A stretch of DNA of 64,000 nucleotides from Vibrio algicola (GTDB lineage Bacteria; Pseudomonadota; Gammaproteobacteria; Enterobacterales; Vibrionaceae): positions 1,054,001 through 1,118,000 of the forward strand of contig NZ_CP045699.1 of assembly GCF_009601765.2 (NCBI RefSeq), read 5' to 3'. The translations under genes and the position numbers were made by a program. The notes below the pieces were generated by a model. It did not search any database, was not told the origin of the DNA, and worked only from the letters and a program-made list of their open reading frames with translations. Shown one piece after another: positions 50,081-59,534 of the stretch. The number at the start of each line of letters is the position of its first letter. Position 1 is the stretch's first letter.

Positions 50081-51532
50081 TTAATAATTTCTTAATGCTG
50101 TAAATGCGGCGGTAATTTTAACCGGATCTTTTTTACCAGGTTCACGTTCAACCCCTGAGTTTAAATCCAATCCAATACAGCCTAATTGTCCGGCTTCAAC
50201 GATGTTGTCAGGCGATAGTCCGCCCGCGAGCATAATACGGGCACGATGACTGGTAGAGGTTTTCCCTGCGGCTGTGCTGGCCAGTTGATCGAGCAATGAC
50301 CAATCAAAGCGTTTTCCTGTTCCACCAGATTGATTACCGACTTGCGCGTCAAGTAAGTGTTTATCAACATGTTTGGTTAAGAGGGTTGGCAGGGCATTAC
50401 TCACCCCATAGGCTTTCCATATTTGAATGCTTTTAGGTAATAAAGATCTAAGCTCGGTTACATCGGCTTGGCTTTCATTGCCATGTAATTGCACCGCCGC
50501 TAAACCTAATTGATTGGCGATTTGTGCGATTTCATCCAAACTGTGGCCTTGCAGAGCTTTGTTTTTAACCAGCTGTGTTTTATAGCTACTGAGGTTTTGA
50601 AACACTCCAACATAATGAAGAGGTGCGCCGCTCATGACTAAGCGCGCAGTCTCAATATCGACACAACGTTTGGAGTTTTTAACAAAAATCAAACCGCCAT
50701 ACACACTACCTGATTGATAGGCGGCGTTGGCATCATCAGGGTGGGTGAGACCACAGACCTTATTCTCGCCCAGCAATACTCGACGTACTGCCAGCTCTAA
50801 GTTGTCTTCCGACATTAATGAACTGCCGATCAAAAATCCATTGGCAAACTGAGAAAGTTCTTTCACCTGTTGATGGTTATGGATCCCCGATTCTGAGATC
50901 ACTATAGTGCTTTTTGGCAGGCGAGGTGCCAGTTCTTTGGTGCGCTCAAGGGTGATGGATAAATCGCGTAGATTGCGGTTGTTGATCCCAACGACGGGGG
51001 CTTTTAGCGCAATTGCACGCTCCAGCTCCTCTTCGTTGCTGACTTCGGTTAAATAGCCAAGGTTTAAGCGGGTGGCGACATTGGCAAGGTGACGATATTC
51101 TTCATCATCGAGCACAGACAGCATTAATAAAATGGCATCGGCCTGATAATGACGCGCCAAGTAGACTTGGTATTCATCAATCATAAAGTCTTTGCAAATC
51201 ACAGGTTGGGTGACTTGATTACGAATTTGAGGAATAAACTCAAAATCACCTTGGAAATATTTACTGTCGGTTAAAACTGAAATAGCGCTGGCATGTTTGG
51301 CATAGACCGAAGCAATGTAATCGAGATCAAAGTCATCACGGATCAAGCCTTTTGATGGCGAGGCTTTTTTACATTCTAAAATAAACTCGGTTTTGCCAGT
51401 ATTGAGCGCGTCATAAAAACTGCGATCACTGGGTGTGAGTTGATCTTTGAAGCTGGTGAGCGGTTGCTGCGCTTTACGTTCTTCCACCCAAATTCGTTTA
51501 TCAGCCACTATTTTTGCGAGTACCGTTTCCAT
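50081..51532 (-). CDS. trpCF: Fused indole-3-glycerol-phosphate synthase / phosphoribosylanthranilate isomerase
   Basis: A 483-residue bifunctional enzyme catalysing two successive steps. The IGPS half (about 1-255) has [35 protein letters not shown] and [12 protein letters not shown]. The PRAI half (about 256-483) starts at [19 protein letters not shown] with the catalytic Cys and ends with [12 protein letters not shown] and GLDLNSGVE. The fusion is the gammaproteobacterial arrangement. It sits 17 bases after trpD. Confidence 0.97.
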   Translation of the reverse strand: METVLAKIVADKRIWVEERKAQQPLTSFKDQLTPSDRSFYDALNTGKTEFILECKKASPSKGLIRDDFDLDYIASVYAKHASAISVLTDSKYFQGDFEFIPQIRNQVTQPVICKDFMIDEYQVYLARHYQADAILLMLSVLDDEEYRHLANVATRLNLGYLTEVSNEEELERAIALKAPVVGINNRNLRDLSITLERTKELAPRLPKSTIVISESGIHNHQQVKELSQFANGFLIGSSLMSEDNLELAVRRVLLGENKVCGLTHPDDANAAYQSGSVYGGLIFVKNSKRCVDIETARLVMSGAPLHYVGVFQNLSSYKTQLVKNKALQGHSLDEIAQIANQLGLAAVQLHGNESQADVTELRSLLPKSIQIWKAYGVSNALPTLLTKHVDKHLLDAQVGNQSGGTGKRFDWSLLDQLASTAAGKTSTSHRARIMLAGGLSPDNIVEAGQLGCIGLDLNSGVEREPGKKDPVKITAAFTALRNY

Positions 51533-51549
51533 TGCCTTTCCTTTAATGA

Positions 51550-52548
51550 TTAACCGCGAGCGGCAAGTTGAGTGACGAGTTGATACGCTTTGCCAGAATT
51601 CATCGCCTCTATTGCTTGTTGAGTATTGGCTTTGAGATTTTGCTGGCCAAATAAACGCAATAGCAGCGCGACATTAACTGCCACTGCAGACACTTGCGCC
51701 TCGCTGCCTTCACCATTGAGAATTTGCGTGATGATGGCGCGGTTTTCGTCTGGCTCTCCGCCTTGAATTGCCTCAAGTGGATGAGTGTTCACCCCAAAAT
51801 CTTGCGGGGTTAAAGTGTATTCGATAATGTCACCATTGACGATTTCATTCACCAAGGTTGAGCCGTGGATCGCGACTTCATCTAATCCACTACCATGCAC
51901 CACAGCGGCACGTTTTAGTCCCATCTGGGCTAACGTTTTGGCGATTGGGCGGACTAATGACTCATCGTAAACCCCCATTAATTGTATATTAGGGCGAGCT
52001 GGATTAATTAAAGGGCCAAGTAGGTTAAAAATAGTACGCGTATTCATTGCTTTGCGTACTGGCATGGCATGACGAACGCCGCCGTGATATTGCGGAGCAA
52101 ATAAAAATGCCACCCCAATATCATCAATGGCGGCTTTGGTCTCTTCTGGGCTCATTGAAAGATTAATGCCAAACGAATCAAGTAGGTCAGATGAACCGGA
52201 TTTGCTCGATACGCCACGGTTACCGTGTTTGGCGACTTTTACGCCACATGCGGCGGCAACAAAAGCGGCTGTAGTGGAAATATTAAAAGTGTTCGAACCA
52301 TCGCCGCCAGTTCCGACGATATCGGCAAAGTCGCCTTCAATAGTAGGAAAAGGAGAGGCATTAGCTAATAAAGCATGAGCGGCTCCGGCAATTTCTTGCG
52401 GCGTCTCACCTTTGATTTTAAGCGAGGTTAACACCGCGCCAAGTAAAATAGGATCCATATCCCCTTTAATGATGATATCGAATAATTGATGACTTTCGTT
52501 TTCGCTCAAATCCGTTTGGGCGTACAGTTTATTAATGATGTTTTGCAT
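51550..52548 (-). CDS. trpD: Anthranilate phosphoribosyltransferase
   Basis: A 332-residue enzyme joining anthranilate to PRPP. The PRPP-binding DIVGTGGDGSNTFNIST and the anthranilate-site KHGNRGVSSKSGSSDLLDS are conserved, as is ARPNIQLMGVYDESLVRP-type segment. It is not fused to trpG, unlike in E. coli. It begins 58 bases after trpG. Confidence 0.97.
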   Translation of the reverse strand: MQNIINKLYAQTDLSENESHQLFDIIIKGDMDPILLGAVLTSLKIKGETPQEIAGAAHALLANASPFPTIEGDFADIVGTGGDGSNTFNISTTAAFVAAACGVKVAKHGNRGVSSKSGSSDLLDSFGINLSMSPEETKAAIDDIGVAFLFAPQYHGGVRHAMPVRKAMNTRTIFNLLGPLINPARPNIQLMGVYDESLVRPIAKTLAQMGLKRAAVVHGSGLDEVAIHGSTLVNEIVNGDIIEYTLTPQDFGVNTHPLEAIQGGEPDENRAIITQILNGEGSEAQVSAVAVNVALLLRLFGQQNLKANTQQAIEAMNSGKAYQLVTQLAARG

Positions 52549-52606
52549 GTGGTGTCCTTACTCTAAATTCTTGGCTCTATTCGTTATGCGCTTTTGTTAT
52601 TCGTTA

Positions 52607-53200
52607 TTAGGCTTGCATTTGAGTATCTAACGCCCAATGAATGGTGTTCTCTAATAACGTTGCGCCATAAGTGGTCATGATCGATTCAGGGTGAAACTGA
52701 AAGCCACACACTTTATGATTTTCTTCAACCACGGACATTACCAGCCCATCGACTTCCGATGTTACGGTTAATTGCTCGCTCACATGGGTTGCTACTAATG
52801 AGTGATAACGTGCAATAGCAAAGGGAGAGGGCAGATTTTGATAAGTTGGGTGATTACCATGCACCATCATTGAGACTTTACCATGGATGATTTCGCCCGC
52901 GCCTGCCACTGTGCCGCCATAGGCTTCGACAATCGCTTGATGGCCTAAGCAAATTCCAATCATCGGCACCTTGCCTTTTAATCGTTGAATCAACTCTGGC
53001 ATGCAACCGGCTTTACTCGGCTCACCAGGCCCTGGCGATAATACGACAACCGCGTTATCTAATTGGCTGATTGCCTGTTCAATTGTTTGAGCGGCAATGT
53101 TGTTACGATAAATAGTGACGCAATGACCTAAGCTGCGAAACTGATCGACAAGGTTATAAGTGAAAGAATCAAAATTATCGACAAATACGATATTAGCCAT
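52607..53200 (-). CDS. trpG: Anthranilate synthase component II (glutamine amidotransferase)
   Basis: A 197-residue class I amidotransferase that supplies ammonia to TrpE. The catalytic triad is seen as GICLGHQAI (nucleophile Cys) and FQFHPES (His, Glu), with LSPGPGEPSKAGCMPELIQ also diagnostic. The start MANIVFVDNFDSFTYN at 53200 was chosen. The frame continues upstream to 53404 but that part lies inside trpE and is not homologous. It follows trpE by 10 bases. Confidence 0.97.
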   Translation of the reverse strand: MANIVFVDNFDSFTYNLVDQFRSLGHCVTIYRNNIAAQTIEQAISQLDNAVVVLSPGPGEPSKAGCMPELIQRLKGKVPMIGICLGHQAIVEAYGGTVAGAGEIIHGKVSMMVHGNHPTYQNLPSPFAIARYHSLVATHVSEQLTVTSEVDGLVMSVVEENHKVCGFQFHPESIMTTYGATLLENTIHWALDTQMQA

Positions 53201-53210
53201 AATAGTCACC

Positions 53211-54872
53211 TTATCCTTGTGAGCTTTGTGGGTGTGAAACTGGTTGATGAGACGCTGGTGGATTCGATTGAGCTTGGTGCGCGGCTTGAATGGCACTGAT
53301 ACAAGCTTGAGCTTTCCCGCGCGTTTCATCGGCTTCTGATTGTGGGTCGGAATCAAACACCACCCCCGCGCCAGCTTGAACCGTGGCAATGCCGTTTTCA
53401 ACATAAGCTGAACGGATCACGATACAAGTGTCTAAATCGCCTTCGCCGGTCAAATACCCAACCGCGCCGCCATAGGTGCCTCGACGTTGTTGTTCTACTT
53501 CACGAATAAACTGCATCGCGCGAATTTTAGGTGCGCCCGTTAAGGTGCCCATGTTCATTGTGGCTTGATAGGCATGCAACGCATCCAAATCTGAGCGTAA
53601 TTCGCCCACCACGCGTGATACTAAATGCATGACATGGCTGTAGCGATCCACTTTTAATAAGTCGGCCACATGGCGAGAGCCAGCAGTGGCAATTCGAGCC
53701 ACATCGTTACGCGCTAAATCAACCAGCATCATGTGTTCGGCATTTTCTTTTTTATCGCTGCGCAATTCCAATTCGATGCGGCTGTCTAAATCAAAGTTAA
53801 TCGTGCCGTCAGCATTTTTACCGCGACCACGAGTGCCGGCAATAGGGTAAATTTCAACTTGTTCGCTCTCAGCATCATACTTCAAAGCACTTTCTGGTGA
53901 GGCGCCAAACAAAGTAAATAATTCGTCTTTCATATAAAACATATATGGGCTGGGATTACTTTGCTTAAGCGCTTTATAAGCGGCTAACGGTGAAGGACAA
54001 GGTAAGGTAAATCGGCGAGAGGGCACCACTTGGAAAATATCGCCTTGAATCACATTTTGCTTAAGATCGCGCACGATCTGGCAAAATTGCTCATCACTGA
54101 TATTGGTTGTAACCGTCATATCGTCAACATTAATCGCAGTCGGTAATGGTGGCACATCGGTGCAATGTTGACGGATTTCTTGCAGGCGGTGTTGCAATTG
54201 TTGTTTGGTCACTTGGCTAGCATCAAAGGCGCTGGCTTGCACACTACAATGTTGGGTTTGATGATCAAACACCATTAAGGTTTCGGCGACATAAAAAACA
54301 TAATCAGGGCAGTTATCAATGCTGCTAGCATGACCTAATGATTCAAAGTTAGCGACTAAATCATAAGCAAATAAACCACCGATAAAAATTGCGTGTTTAT
54401 CTTTGCCTTCAATATCAAAGCTATGCTGAACTAAACGTAACGCATCAAAGCTTGAAGCTTCACGTAAGCGCGTATCTTCATCCAGTAATTCATTTAAGGT
54501 CGAAAAAGTAAGTTCGAGCTGTGACTCACAAGCCTTAGTTAATACGTTATTGGCTTGATTAATATTTTGTTTTACCGCTTTGAGTAGTTGCTGACCATTT
54601 TCTGTTTTGGCGGTCATCACCACATTATGACCACGGCATTCGATCCGAACCGCAGCATCAATTAATAATAAGCTTTTTAAATTCTCTTTTGAGCTGATCT
54701 CGGCGCTTTCTAATAACAAACTGTTTTGTGTGTCTTGCGCATGATCTGCGTTGACGCATAAAGCATTAAACACTTGTGTCGGGTCTTCGAGATAAGGAGT
54801 CTCTAATTGAAATACTTCAATCGGGTGCTTTTTGCTTATCATTGCATTATGGATCTGTGCTGCCTTATTCAT
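53211..54872 (-). CDS. trpE: Anthranilate synthase component I
   Basis: A 553-residue chorismate-using enzyme, the first committed step of tryptophan synthesis. Feedback-binding motif LLLESAEI occurs near residue 52. The catalytic domain shows PSPYMFYMKDELFTLFGASP, IAGTRGRGKN, VDLARNDVARI and GTLTGAPKIRAMQFI. A C-terminal tail rich in Ser/Gln/Pro/His is not conserved. AAGGA is six bases before the ATG. It is the first structural gene, 190 bases after the attenuator. Confidence 0.97.
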   Translation of the reverse strand: MNKAAQIHNAMISKKHPIEVFQLETPYLEDPTQVFNALCVNADHAQDTQNSLLLESAEISSKENLKSLLLIDAAVRIECRGHNVVMTAKTENGQQLLKAVKQNINQANNVLTKACESQLELTFSTLNELLDEDTRLREASSFDALRLVQHSFDIEGKDKHAIFIGGLFAYDLVANFESLGHASSIDNCPDYVFYVAETLMVFDHQTQHCSVQASAFDASQVTKQQLQHRLQEIRQHCTDVPPLPTAINVDDMTVTTNISDEQFCQIVRDLKQNVIQGDIFQVVPSRRFTLPCPSPLAAYKALKQSNPSPYMFYMKDELFTLFGASPESALKYDAESEQVEIYPIAGTRGRGKNADGTINFDLDSRIELELRSDKKENAEHMMLVDLARNDVARIATAGSRHVADLLKVDRYSHVMHLVSRVVGELRSDLDALHAYQATMNMGTLTGAPKIRAMQFIREVEQQRRGTYGGAVGYLTGEGDLDTCIVIRSAYVENGIATVQAGAGVVFDSDPQSEADETRGKAQACISAIQAAHQAQSNPPASHQPVSHPQSSQG

Positions 54873-55063
54873 AAGACGTCCTTTTACTTGATTTTAATTC
54901 CGTTTGCTTTCACAGGCTTACCGATTTTTGCTATTTATCGATAGTCGCATAAACTTAATCATGCCCCAATAACTTTTTTACTATTAATCGACTTAGATAA
55001 AATGAAAGCGTTATTTTGGTGATTATTTAATCGTTTTAGTTGGTGTAAAGCACGAGAGGCATT

Positions 55064-55088
55064 AAAAAACCCGCATTCTCAGCGGGTT
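55064..55088 (-). terminator. trp attenuator terminator
   Basis: On the minus strand AACCCGC / GCGGGTT with a 7-base loop (TGAGAAT) followed by six T, about 30 bases after the leader-peptide stop and 190 bases before trpE. It is the terminator arm of a classical attenuator. Confidence 0.85.
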
Positions 55089-55118
55089 GATTGCCTAACG
55101 ATATAAAGCAAGCCCCAA

Positions 55119-55235
55119 CTAAGATAGTAAGCGCCAAGCATGCCAGCTAAGAATAAGAGAGAGCAAGGAAAGCACACAAAGCGGTTCTTTGTGATTGCGA
55201 TGAATGTTAGAATCTTGTGATAACGATGAAAACAT
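55119..55235 (-). CDS. trpL: trp operon leader peptide
   Basis: A 38-codon open frame on the minus strand that starts MFSSLSQDSNIHRNHKEPLC and ends SWHAWRLLS, with Trp at positions 31 and 34. The ribosome site AAGGA is 9 bases before the ATG. It sits just after the TrpR-controlled promoter and just before the attenuator hairpin, so slow translation of the two Trp codons under Trp starvation should favour read-through into trpE. It is longer than the 14-residue E. coli peptide, and its Trp codons are separated by two others. Confidence 0.85.
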   Translation of the reverse strand: MFSSLSQDSNIHRNHKEPLCVLSLLSLILSWHAWRLLS

Positions 55236-55291
55236 AGCTCTAGTTCCTTGTACTGAAAAGACTAACACAATTCGTTAGCTTGAAAACTTAT

Positions 55292-55308
55292 GTACTAGTA
55301 AACTAGTT
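55292..55308 (-). promoter_or_regulatory. TrpR operator
   Basis: On the minus strand AACTAGTTTACTAGTAC, almost identical to the E. coli trp operator core (AACTAGTTAACTAGTAC). It covers the -10 element of the trp promoter, where bound TrpR would block RNA polymerase. Confidence 0.88.
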
Positions 55309-55325
55309 TGGTGGTTTTTAGTCAA
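55297..55325 (-). promoter_or_regulatory. trp operon promoter
   Basis: Minus-strand TTGACT (55320-55325), 17 bases, TTTACT (55297-55302). Transcription would start near 55290, about 55 bases before the leader-peptide ATG. The operator overlaps the -10 element. Confidence 0.8.
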
Positions 55326-55400
55326 GCCTTTTTTAAAATATAGCCAAAATAACTTAAAGCGGTTGCTTTAAGTCATACGGGTATACATTGAGACTCTTTA

Positions 55401-56288
55401 ATGCGTATTGATTTACATAGCCACACCACATGTTCCGATGGGCGTTTTTCTCCAACGCAATTGATCGATCGTGCCGTCGAATTTAATATTGATGTATTTG
55501 CCATCACCGACCACGACAGCATCGATGCGATAGACCAAGCGAAACGCTATATCAACGAGCAATCTTTGCCAGTTCATTTAATCAATGGCATAGAGATCTC
55601 GACCGTTTGGCAAAATAAAGATATCCATATTGTGGGTTTGAATATTGATATTGAAAACGCTGAATTAAAGCAGCTTATTGCCGAACAAAAACAACGTCGA
55701 ATTGATCGTTCCGAGTTGATGGCAGAGCGCCTAGCCAAACACACGCGTGAGGGAGTATTAGAAGAAGTCCAAGCCATTGCGGGTGAGGCCTCAATTACGC
55801 GTTCTCACTTTGCTAAATGGCTGGTGGATAATGGTTACGCGAAAACCATGCAGATGGTGTTCAAAAAATATTTAACCCGTAATAATCCCGGTTATGTGCC
55901 GCCATCGTGGTGCACCATGATCGATGCGGTTAATGCGATTCATGCCGCAGGAGGCGAGGCAGTTTTAGCGCATCCAGGCCGTTATCAATTGACAGCCAAA
56001 TGGATGAAGCGTTTAATTGCCGCATTCGTTGAAGCAGGTGGTGATGCAATGGAAGTTGCTCAACCACAACAAGCGCCACAAGAACGACGCACGCTGGCGG
56101 ATTATGCGATACAATACAACTTATTAGCATCACAAGGTTCGGACTTTCATTATCCTTCCCCGTGGATGGAATTGGGCCGAAATTTATGGTTACCCGCCGG
56201 GGTTGAACCCGTGTGGAAGGATTGGCAAGCAATCGCACATATACCGTTAACCGGTAGCTATTCGACACCAGAAGATAAGATTAATTAA
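55401..56288 (+). CDS. rnm: RNase AM (Rnm, TrpH/YciV), PHP-domain 5'-3' exoribonuclease
   Basis: A 295-residue PHP-superfamily phosphoesterase. Metal ligands occur in the motifs [11 protein letters not shown] (His6, His8), [19 protein letters not shown] and GSDFHYPS. The E. coli enzyme matures the 5' end of 23S and other rRNAs. It is divergent from the trp operon and followed closely by yciO, as in E. coli, where the old name trpH comes from this position. Confidence 0.93.
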   Translation: MRIDLHSHTTCSDGRFSPTQLIDRAVEFNIDVFAITDHDSIDAIDQAKRYINEQSLPVHLINGIEISTVWQNKDIHIVGLNIDIENAELKQLIAEQKQRRIDRSELMAERLAKHTREGVLEEVQAIAGEASITRSHFAKWLVDNGYAKTMQMVFKKYLTRNNPGYVPPSWCTMIDAVNAIHAAGGEAVLAHPGRYQLTAKWMKRLIAAFVEAGGDAMEVAQPQQAPQERRTLADYAIQYNLLASQGSDFHYPSPWMELGRNLWLPAGVEPVWKDWQAIAHIPLTGSYSTPEDKIN

Positions 56289-56324
56289 GCGAATACTTGC
56301 CCGTCACAGACTCAAGGAATAACA

Positions 56325-56945
56325 ATGAGCCAGTTTTTTTATTTACACCCAGACAATCCGCAAGCACGCTTGATCACACAAGCGGTTGCGATCATCCGTA
56401 ATGGCGGCGTTATCGTTTATCCGACCGATTCTGGATATGCGCTAGGCTGTCAACTTGAAAACAAAAACGCACTAGAACGCCTTTGTCGCATTCGTAAAAT
56501 TGATGATAAACACAACTTTACTTTATTGTGCCGCGATTTATCGGAACTCTCTTTATATGCCCGTATTGATAATAGCGCTTTCCGTTTATTGAAAAGCAAT
56601 ACTCCTGGCGCTTATACCTTTATCTTTAAAGGCACGAAAGAAGTGCCACGTCGCTTAATGAACGCCAAACGTAAAACCATTGGTATTCGTGTGCCAGACA
56701 ATAAAATTGCCTTGGATCTACTCGAAGCATTGGGCGAACCGTTAATGTCGACCACTCTGATTTTACCGGGCAACGATTACGCCGAATCCGACCCAGAGGA
56801 TATCCGCGATAAGCTGGAACATTCGGTAGATTTAATCATGAACGGCGGTTTCTTAGGCGAGCAACCAACCACAGTCATTGATTTTAGTGAAGATGAAATG
56901 GTGGTAGTAAGACGCGGTGCAGGGGATCCTTCACCGTTTGAGTGA
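56325..56945 (+). CDS. yciO: YciO, Sua5/YrdC/YciO-family protein
   Basis: A 206-residue protein with the YrdC-like fold: GGVIVYPTDSGYALGCQLEN near the N-terminus, then NTPGAYTFIFKGT and TIGIRVPDNKIAL. It is related to the threonylcarbamoyl-AMP synthase of t6A tRNA modification, but YciO orthologues have no firmly assigned role. It begins 36 bases after rnm. Confidence 0.93.
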   Translation: MSQFFYLHPDNPQARLITQAVAIIRNGGVIVYPTDSGYALGCQLENKNALERLCRIRKIDDKHNFTLLCRDLSELSLYARIDNSAFRLLKSNTPGAYTFIFKGTKEVPRRLMNAKRKTIGIRVPDNKIALDLLEALGEPLMSTTLILPGNDYAESDPEDIRDKLEHSVDLIMNGGFLGEQPTTVIDFSEDEMVVVRRGAGDPSPFE

Positions 56946-56980
56946 TTCATCAGTTACCTGTCGTGGTCACTTAATTATAT

Positions 56981-57017
56981 AAGCCTCATCGTGTTTTTTA
57001 TACGGTGAGGCTTTTTA
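56981..57017 (+). terminator. Terminator after yciO
   Basis: AAGCCTCATCGT / ACGGTGAGGCTT stem with one wobble, a 9-base T-rich loop and a T-run, about 35 bases after the yciO stop. It can also serve the convergent Tag-like gene. Confidence 0.82.
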
Positions 57018-57038
57018 ATGTTGATTTCTATCGGCGAT

Positions 57039-57728
57039 TTACAGCACCTGATTATCACCACAGCTATAAGCGATAATTTGGCTAATTTCGGAAAGGCTAC
57101 GACCTGATTGTTGTTGCCAATGGTTAAACGCTTTTTGTGCTGCTTGCATGGCACGTTTTGTTCCTCGAGCGCTATCAATCACACCAATATTTCTTAAGTG
57201 AGATTCAACATCGGACGATAAAATAAAGGTATCAACGCCCATTTGACGTAAAGTATAAGGGCCAGTATTACCACCTAATCGATTTCCGTGTTTTTTCAAA
57301 TACTGCCATAAACCGATAATATTATCCGTTGGCCAATGGGCAACCATGTGAGAGAACGACGTAAATTCAAACTGAGCAGAATGAATCATTTGCGCATTTT
57401 TTGGAATGGATTTTACTTTGGTAAGATGACGAATAATACTCGGATCTTGTGCTTTTTGTTCCCATATTTCTTCGGGTAGCATCATTAACGGTTCAAGCTT
57501 GAAGTTAAAGAATAAGCTTTCGAAATTAGGCCATTTTTTTCTGACTACCTGCCACGAAATACCACATTGAAACACCTTCATGGTAAAAGCAGCCAGCCAA
57601 CGATCGTCGGTGATGTGTTGTAACTCTGCTTGAGAAAGGGGTTTACTCACCAACAACTCTAATTGTAGTTCTCCACCTTTACGTTCTGCGGCTCGTTGAT
57701 AAATAGCATCGAAATGTTCAATCGTCAT
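57039..57728 (-). CDS. Tag-like DNA-3-methyladenine glycosylase I family protein
   Basis: A 229-residue helical protein whose middle aligns with Tag: AFTMKVFQCGISWQVVRKKW then FESLFFNFKLEPL parallels LEGAQAGLSWRTILNKRAGY in the canonical enzyme. HLTKVKSIPKNAQMI and GPYTLRQMGVDTFILSSDVE are also in the pattern. The zinc ligands of Tag (N-terminal Cys and His, C-terminal HxxDCxC) are missing, and the active-site Glu is replaced by Gln/Cys context. It may be a divergent base-excision enzyme or an inactive relative. Substrate unknown. Confidence 0.75.
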   Translation of the reverse strand: MTIEHFDAIYQRAAERKGGELQLELLVSKPLSQAELQHITDDRWLAAFTMKVFQCGISWQVVRKKWPNFESLFFNFKLEPLMMLPEEIWEQKAQDPSIIRHLTKVKSIPKNAQMIHSAQFEFTSFSHMVAHWPTDNIIGLWQYLKKHGNRLGGNTGPYTLRQMGVDTFILSSDVESHLRNIGVIDSARGTKRAMQAAQKAFNHWQQQSGRSLSEISQIIAYSCGDNQVL

Positions 57729-57793
57729 AATTATTAATTAAGTTGTGAGGGAAGCGATGAGGTTAACAAAAATAGTGACAGAAGGTAATGATA

Positions 57794-57832
57794 ATGATGT
57801 CCACGTGGTGGAAAAATATTCTATCTCAGTAG
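57794..57832 (+). CDS. Short open frame with Trp-Trp upstream of rluB (doubtful)
   Basis: A 12-codon frame MMSTWWKNILSQ with GAAGG 8 bases before the first ATG, about 170 bases upstream of rluB. It overlaps the palindrome CCACGTGG. Nothing in the context calls for a Trp-sensing leader, and a possible promoter -10 (TATACT, about 57841) lies after it. Most likely fortuitous. Confidence 0.15.
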   Translation: MMSTWWKNILSQ

Positions 57833-57999
57833 GGTTTGATGTATACTATGCTGCCTTTTCTTAGCGCTTGAGCAATCCATGATGGAAGCTTAAAGACGGA
57901 TGAAAAGCTAAATAATTTTTAATTTATTGTTTTGTATGGTTAATTCATCATGAGAACAATAAAAGACGGCTGTGAAGTCGACAAACAAAAGGTTAACCC

Positions 58000-59016
58000 A
58001 TGAACGAAAAATTACAGAAAATCTTAGCTCGTGCAGGGCATGGTTCTCGTCGTGAATTAGAAGCGATGATCCAAGCTGGTCGTGTGAGTCTTAATGGTCA
58101 AGTGGCAAAACTGGGCGATCGCCTAGAAGATGAAAATGCCCTTATCCGTATCGATGGCCATAAAGTATCGGTAAAAGAATCGGAAGAAGTGATCTGCCGC
58201 GTATTAGCGTACAACAAGCCCGAAGGTGAGTTGTGTACGCGTAGCGATCCTGAAGGTCGCCGTACCGTATTTGATCGCTTACCAAAAATTAAAGACTCGC
58301 GCTGGGTATCGGTGGGTCGTCTAGATGCTAACACCGGTGGTCTATTACTCTTTACCACCGATGGTGAATTAGCCAACCGTTTAATGCACCCAAGCCGTGA
58401 AGTTGAGCGTGAATATTTGGTGCGTGTTTTTGGTGAAGTGACCGAAGAAATGGTTCGCAACGTGACGCGCGGTGTTGAACTTGAAGATGGCATGGCACGT
58501 TTTGAAGACGTTGTGCATGCGGGTGGCGAAGGCATGAACCATACGTTTTATGTCATGATCACCGAAGGTCGTAACCGTGAAGTTCGCCGTTTATGGGAAT
58601 CTCAAGGGGTAACGGTTAGCCGTCTGAAACGTGTTCGCTATGGTGAAATCTATCTTGAAAAATCACTGCCTCGTGGTGGTTGGATTGAGCTTGAACTGAA
58701 AGAAGTGAACTACTTGCGTGAAATGGTAGACTTAAAACCAGAGCGTGAAACTTTGATTGATCCAATGGCAGGTTCGCGTAAACGTGATCGTTCGCGTGGG
58801 CAAAAAATTCGTCGTGCGGTTAAACGCCATGAAGAAAGAGCCACTACGACTACTAAAGGTCGTAGCCGTTCAACCACGCGCGGTAACGTGGCTACAAAAG
58901 GCACCACCACCAATAAAGCAAACAATGGTGAGGCCGTCGGCGGGCGCGATGGAAAGCCGAAGCAACGCCGTGTGAATAACGGTTTGCCTAAGCCAAAGGG
59001 CAGAACAAGAATTTAA
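58000..59016 (+). CDS. rluB: 23S rRNA pseudouridine(2605) synthase RluB
   Basis: A 338-residue protein: an S4 RNA-binding domain (1 to about 60; [20 protein letters not shown]), then the catalytic domain with [20 protein letters not shown] (catalytic Asp) and [20 protein letters not shown]. It ends with a long basic, Thr/Arg/Gly-rich tail of about 80 residues ([25 protein letters not shown]) that is low-complexity and probably disordered RNA-binding. It is typical of vibrio RluB. Confidence 0.96.
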   Translation: MNEKLQKILARAGHGSRRELEAMIQAGRVSLNGQVAKLGDRLEDENALIRIDGHKVSVKESEEVICRVLAYNKPEGELCTRSDPEGRRTVFDRLPKIKDSRWVSVGRLDANTGGLLLFTTDGELANRLMHPSREVEREYLVRVFGEVTEEMVRNVTRGVELEDGMARFEDVVHAGGEGMNHTFYVMITEGRNREVRRLWESQGVTVSRLKRVRYGEIYLEKSLPRGGWIELELKEVNYLREMVDLKPERETLIDPMAGSRKRDRSRGQKIRRAVKRHEERATTTTKGRSRSTTRGNVATKGTTTNKANNGEAVGGRDGKPKQRRVNNGLPKPKGRTRI

Positions 59017-59053
59017 TCTACCCAAGTAAGATGGGTATAGATTGAAAACATAA

Positions 59054-59092
59054 AAAATGCCGAACTCACTGTTAAAGCGAGTTCGGCATTTT
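59054..59092. terminator. Terminator after rluB
   Basis: AAAATGCCGAACTC / GAGTTCGGCATTTT perfect 14-bp stem with an 11-base loop, flanked by A-run and T-run, between convergent rluB and yciU. Confidence 0.88.
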
Positions 59093-59120
59093 GCTATTTG
59101 GAGGTTTTAGTTTGAAGGCA

Positions 59121-59156
59121 ATACCAAATGGATCAAAGATTCAATGGAATGGGTAT
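59121..59156. repeat. 36-bp relic of the inverted-repeat element
   Basis: It begins ATACCAAATGGATC and ends ATGGAATGGGTAT. The right 13 bases are the exact reverse complement of the left end of the 149-bp element at 20019-20167, and the left end resembles its right end. It looks like an internally deleted copy or paired ends only. Confidence 0.5.
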
Positions 59157-59178
59157 AAGTTATCCCTCTTACAAAAAC

Positions 59179-59499
59179 TTAATCACGCTTCCAAAGAATA
59201 TGACAAAACTTATTGTCAGGATCACGGCTGATCAACATACGAGCAAAGACATCATCAAGTGTGTCATCGGCTTCATTGACTAAACCAATTTTCACTTCTG
59301 CGTACGTTTCCTTATCCACCTCAAAACCAACATGTTGTGACCAATCATCGCCAGTCTCAACCGCTTCTGCTGCGCCGCGATCTTCAAATTGAGCGGTGAA
59401 TAAAATCACATCGACAGCATCTAAGCTATCGGGTGCCATTTCAAGAAAAATGTCATACGCAACATCGATGGCATCATCAAGAGAGATTAAATCAGTCAT
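59179..59499 (-). CDS. yciU: YciU, DUF440 dsDNA-mimic protein
   Basis: A 106-residue strongly acidic protein matching YciU: DDAIDVAYDIFLEMAPDSLD, VDVILFTAQFEDRGAAE, and DVFARMLISRDPDNKFCHIL. The family (HI1450) has a DNA-mimic surface and has been linked to HU binding. It is 35 bases after efpL in the same direction. Confidence 0.92.
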   Translation of the reverse strand: MTDLISLDDAIDVAYDIFLEMAPDSLDAVDVILFTAQFEDRGAAEAVETGDDWSQHVGFEVDKETYAEVKIGLVNEADDTLDDVFARMLISRDPDNKFCHILWKRD

Positions 59500-59534
59500 A
59501 ATTTCCTAATATTTTTAAAAGTGAATATGTGTTG

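Noticed and set aside
53201..53404. 68-residue N-terminal extension of the trpG frame
   Set aside because: It lies within the coding sequence of trpE in another frame, has no TrpG homology, and the MANIVFVDNFDSF start fits the family exactly.
57794..57832. 12-codon frame with Trp-Trp and a good ribosome site before rluB, considered as an attenuating leader peptide
   Set aside because: There is no link between rluB and tryptophan, no terminator follows, and a possible promoter lies downstream of it. Rough counting says one such frame is expected by chance.
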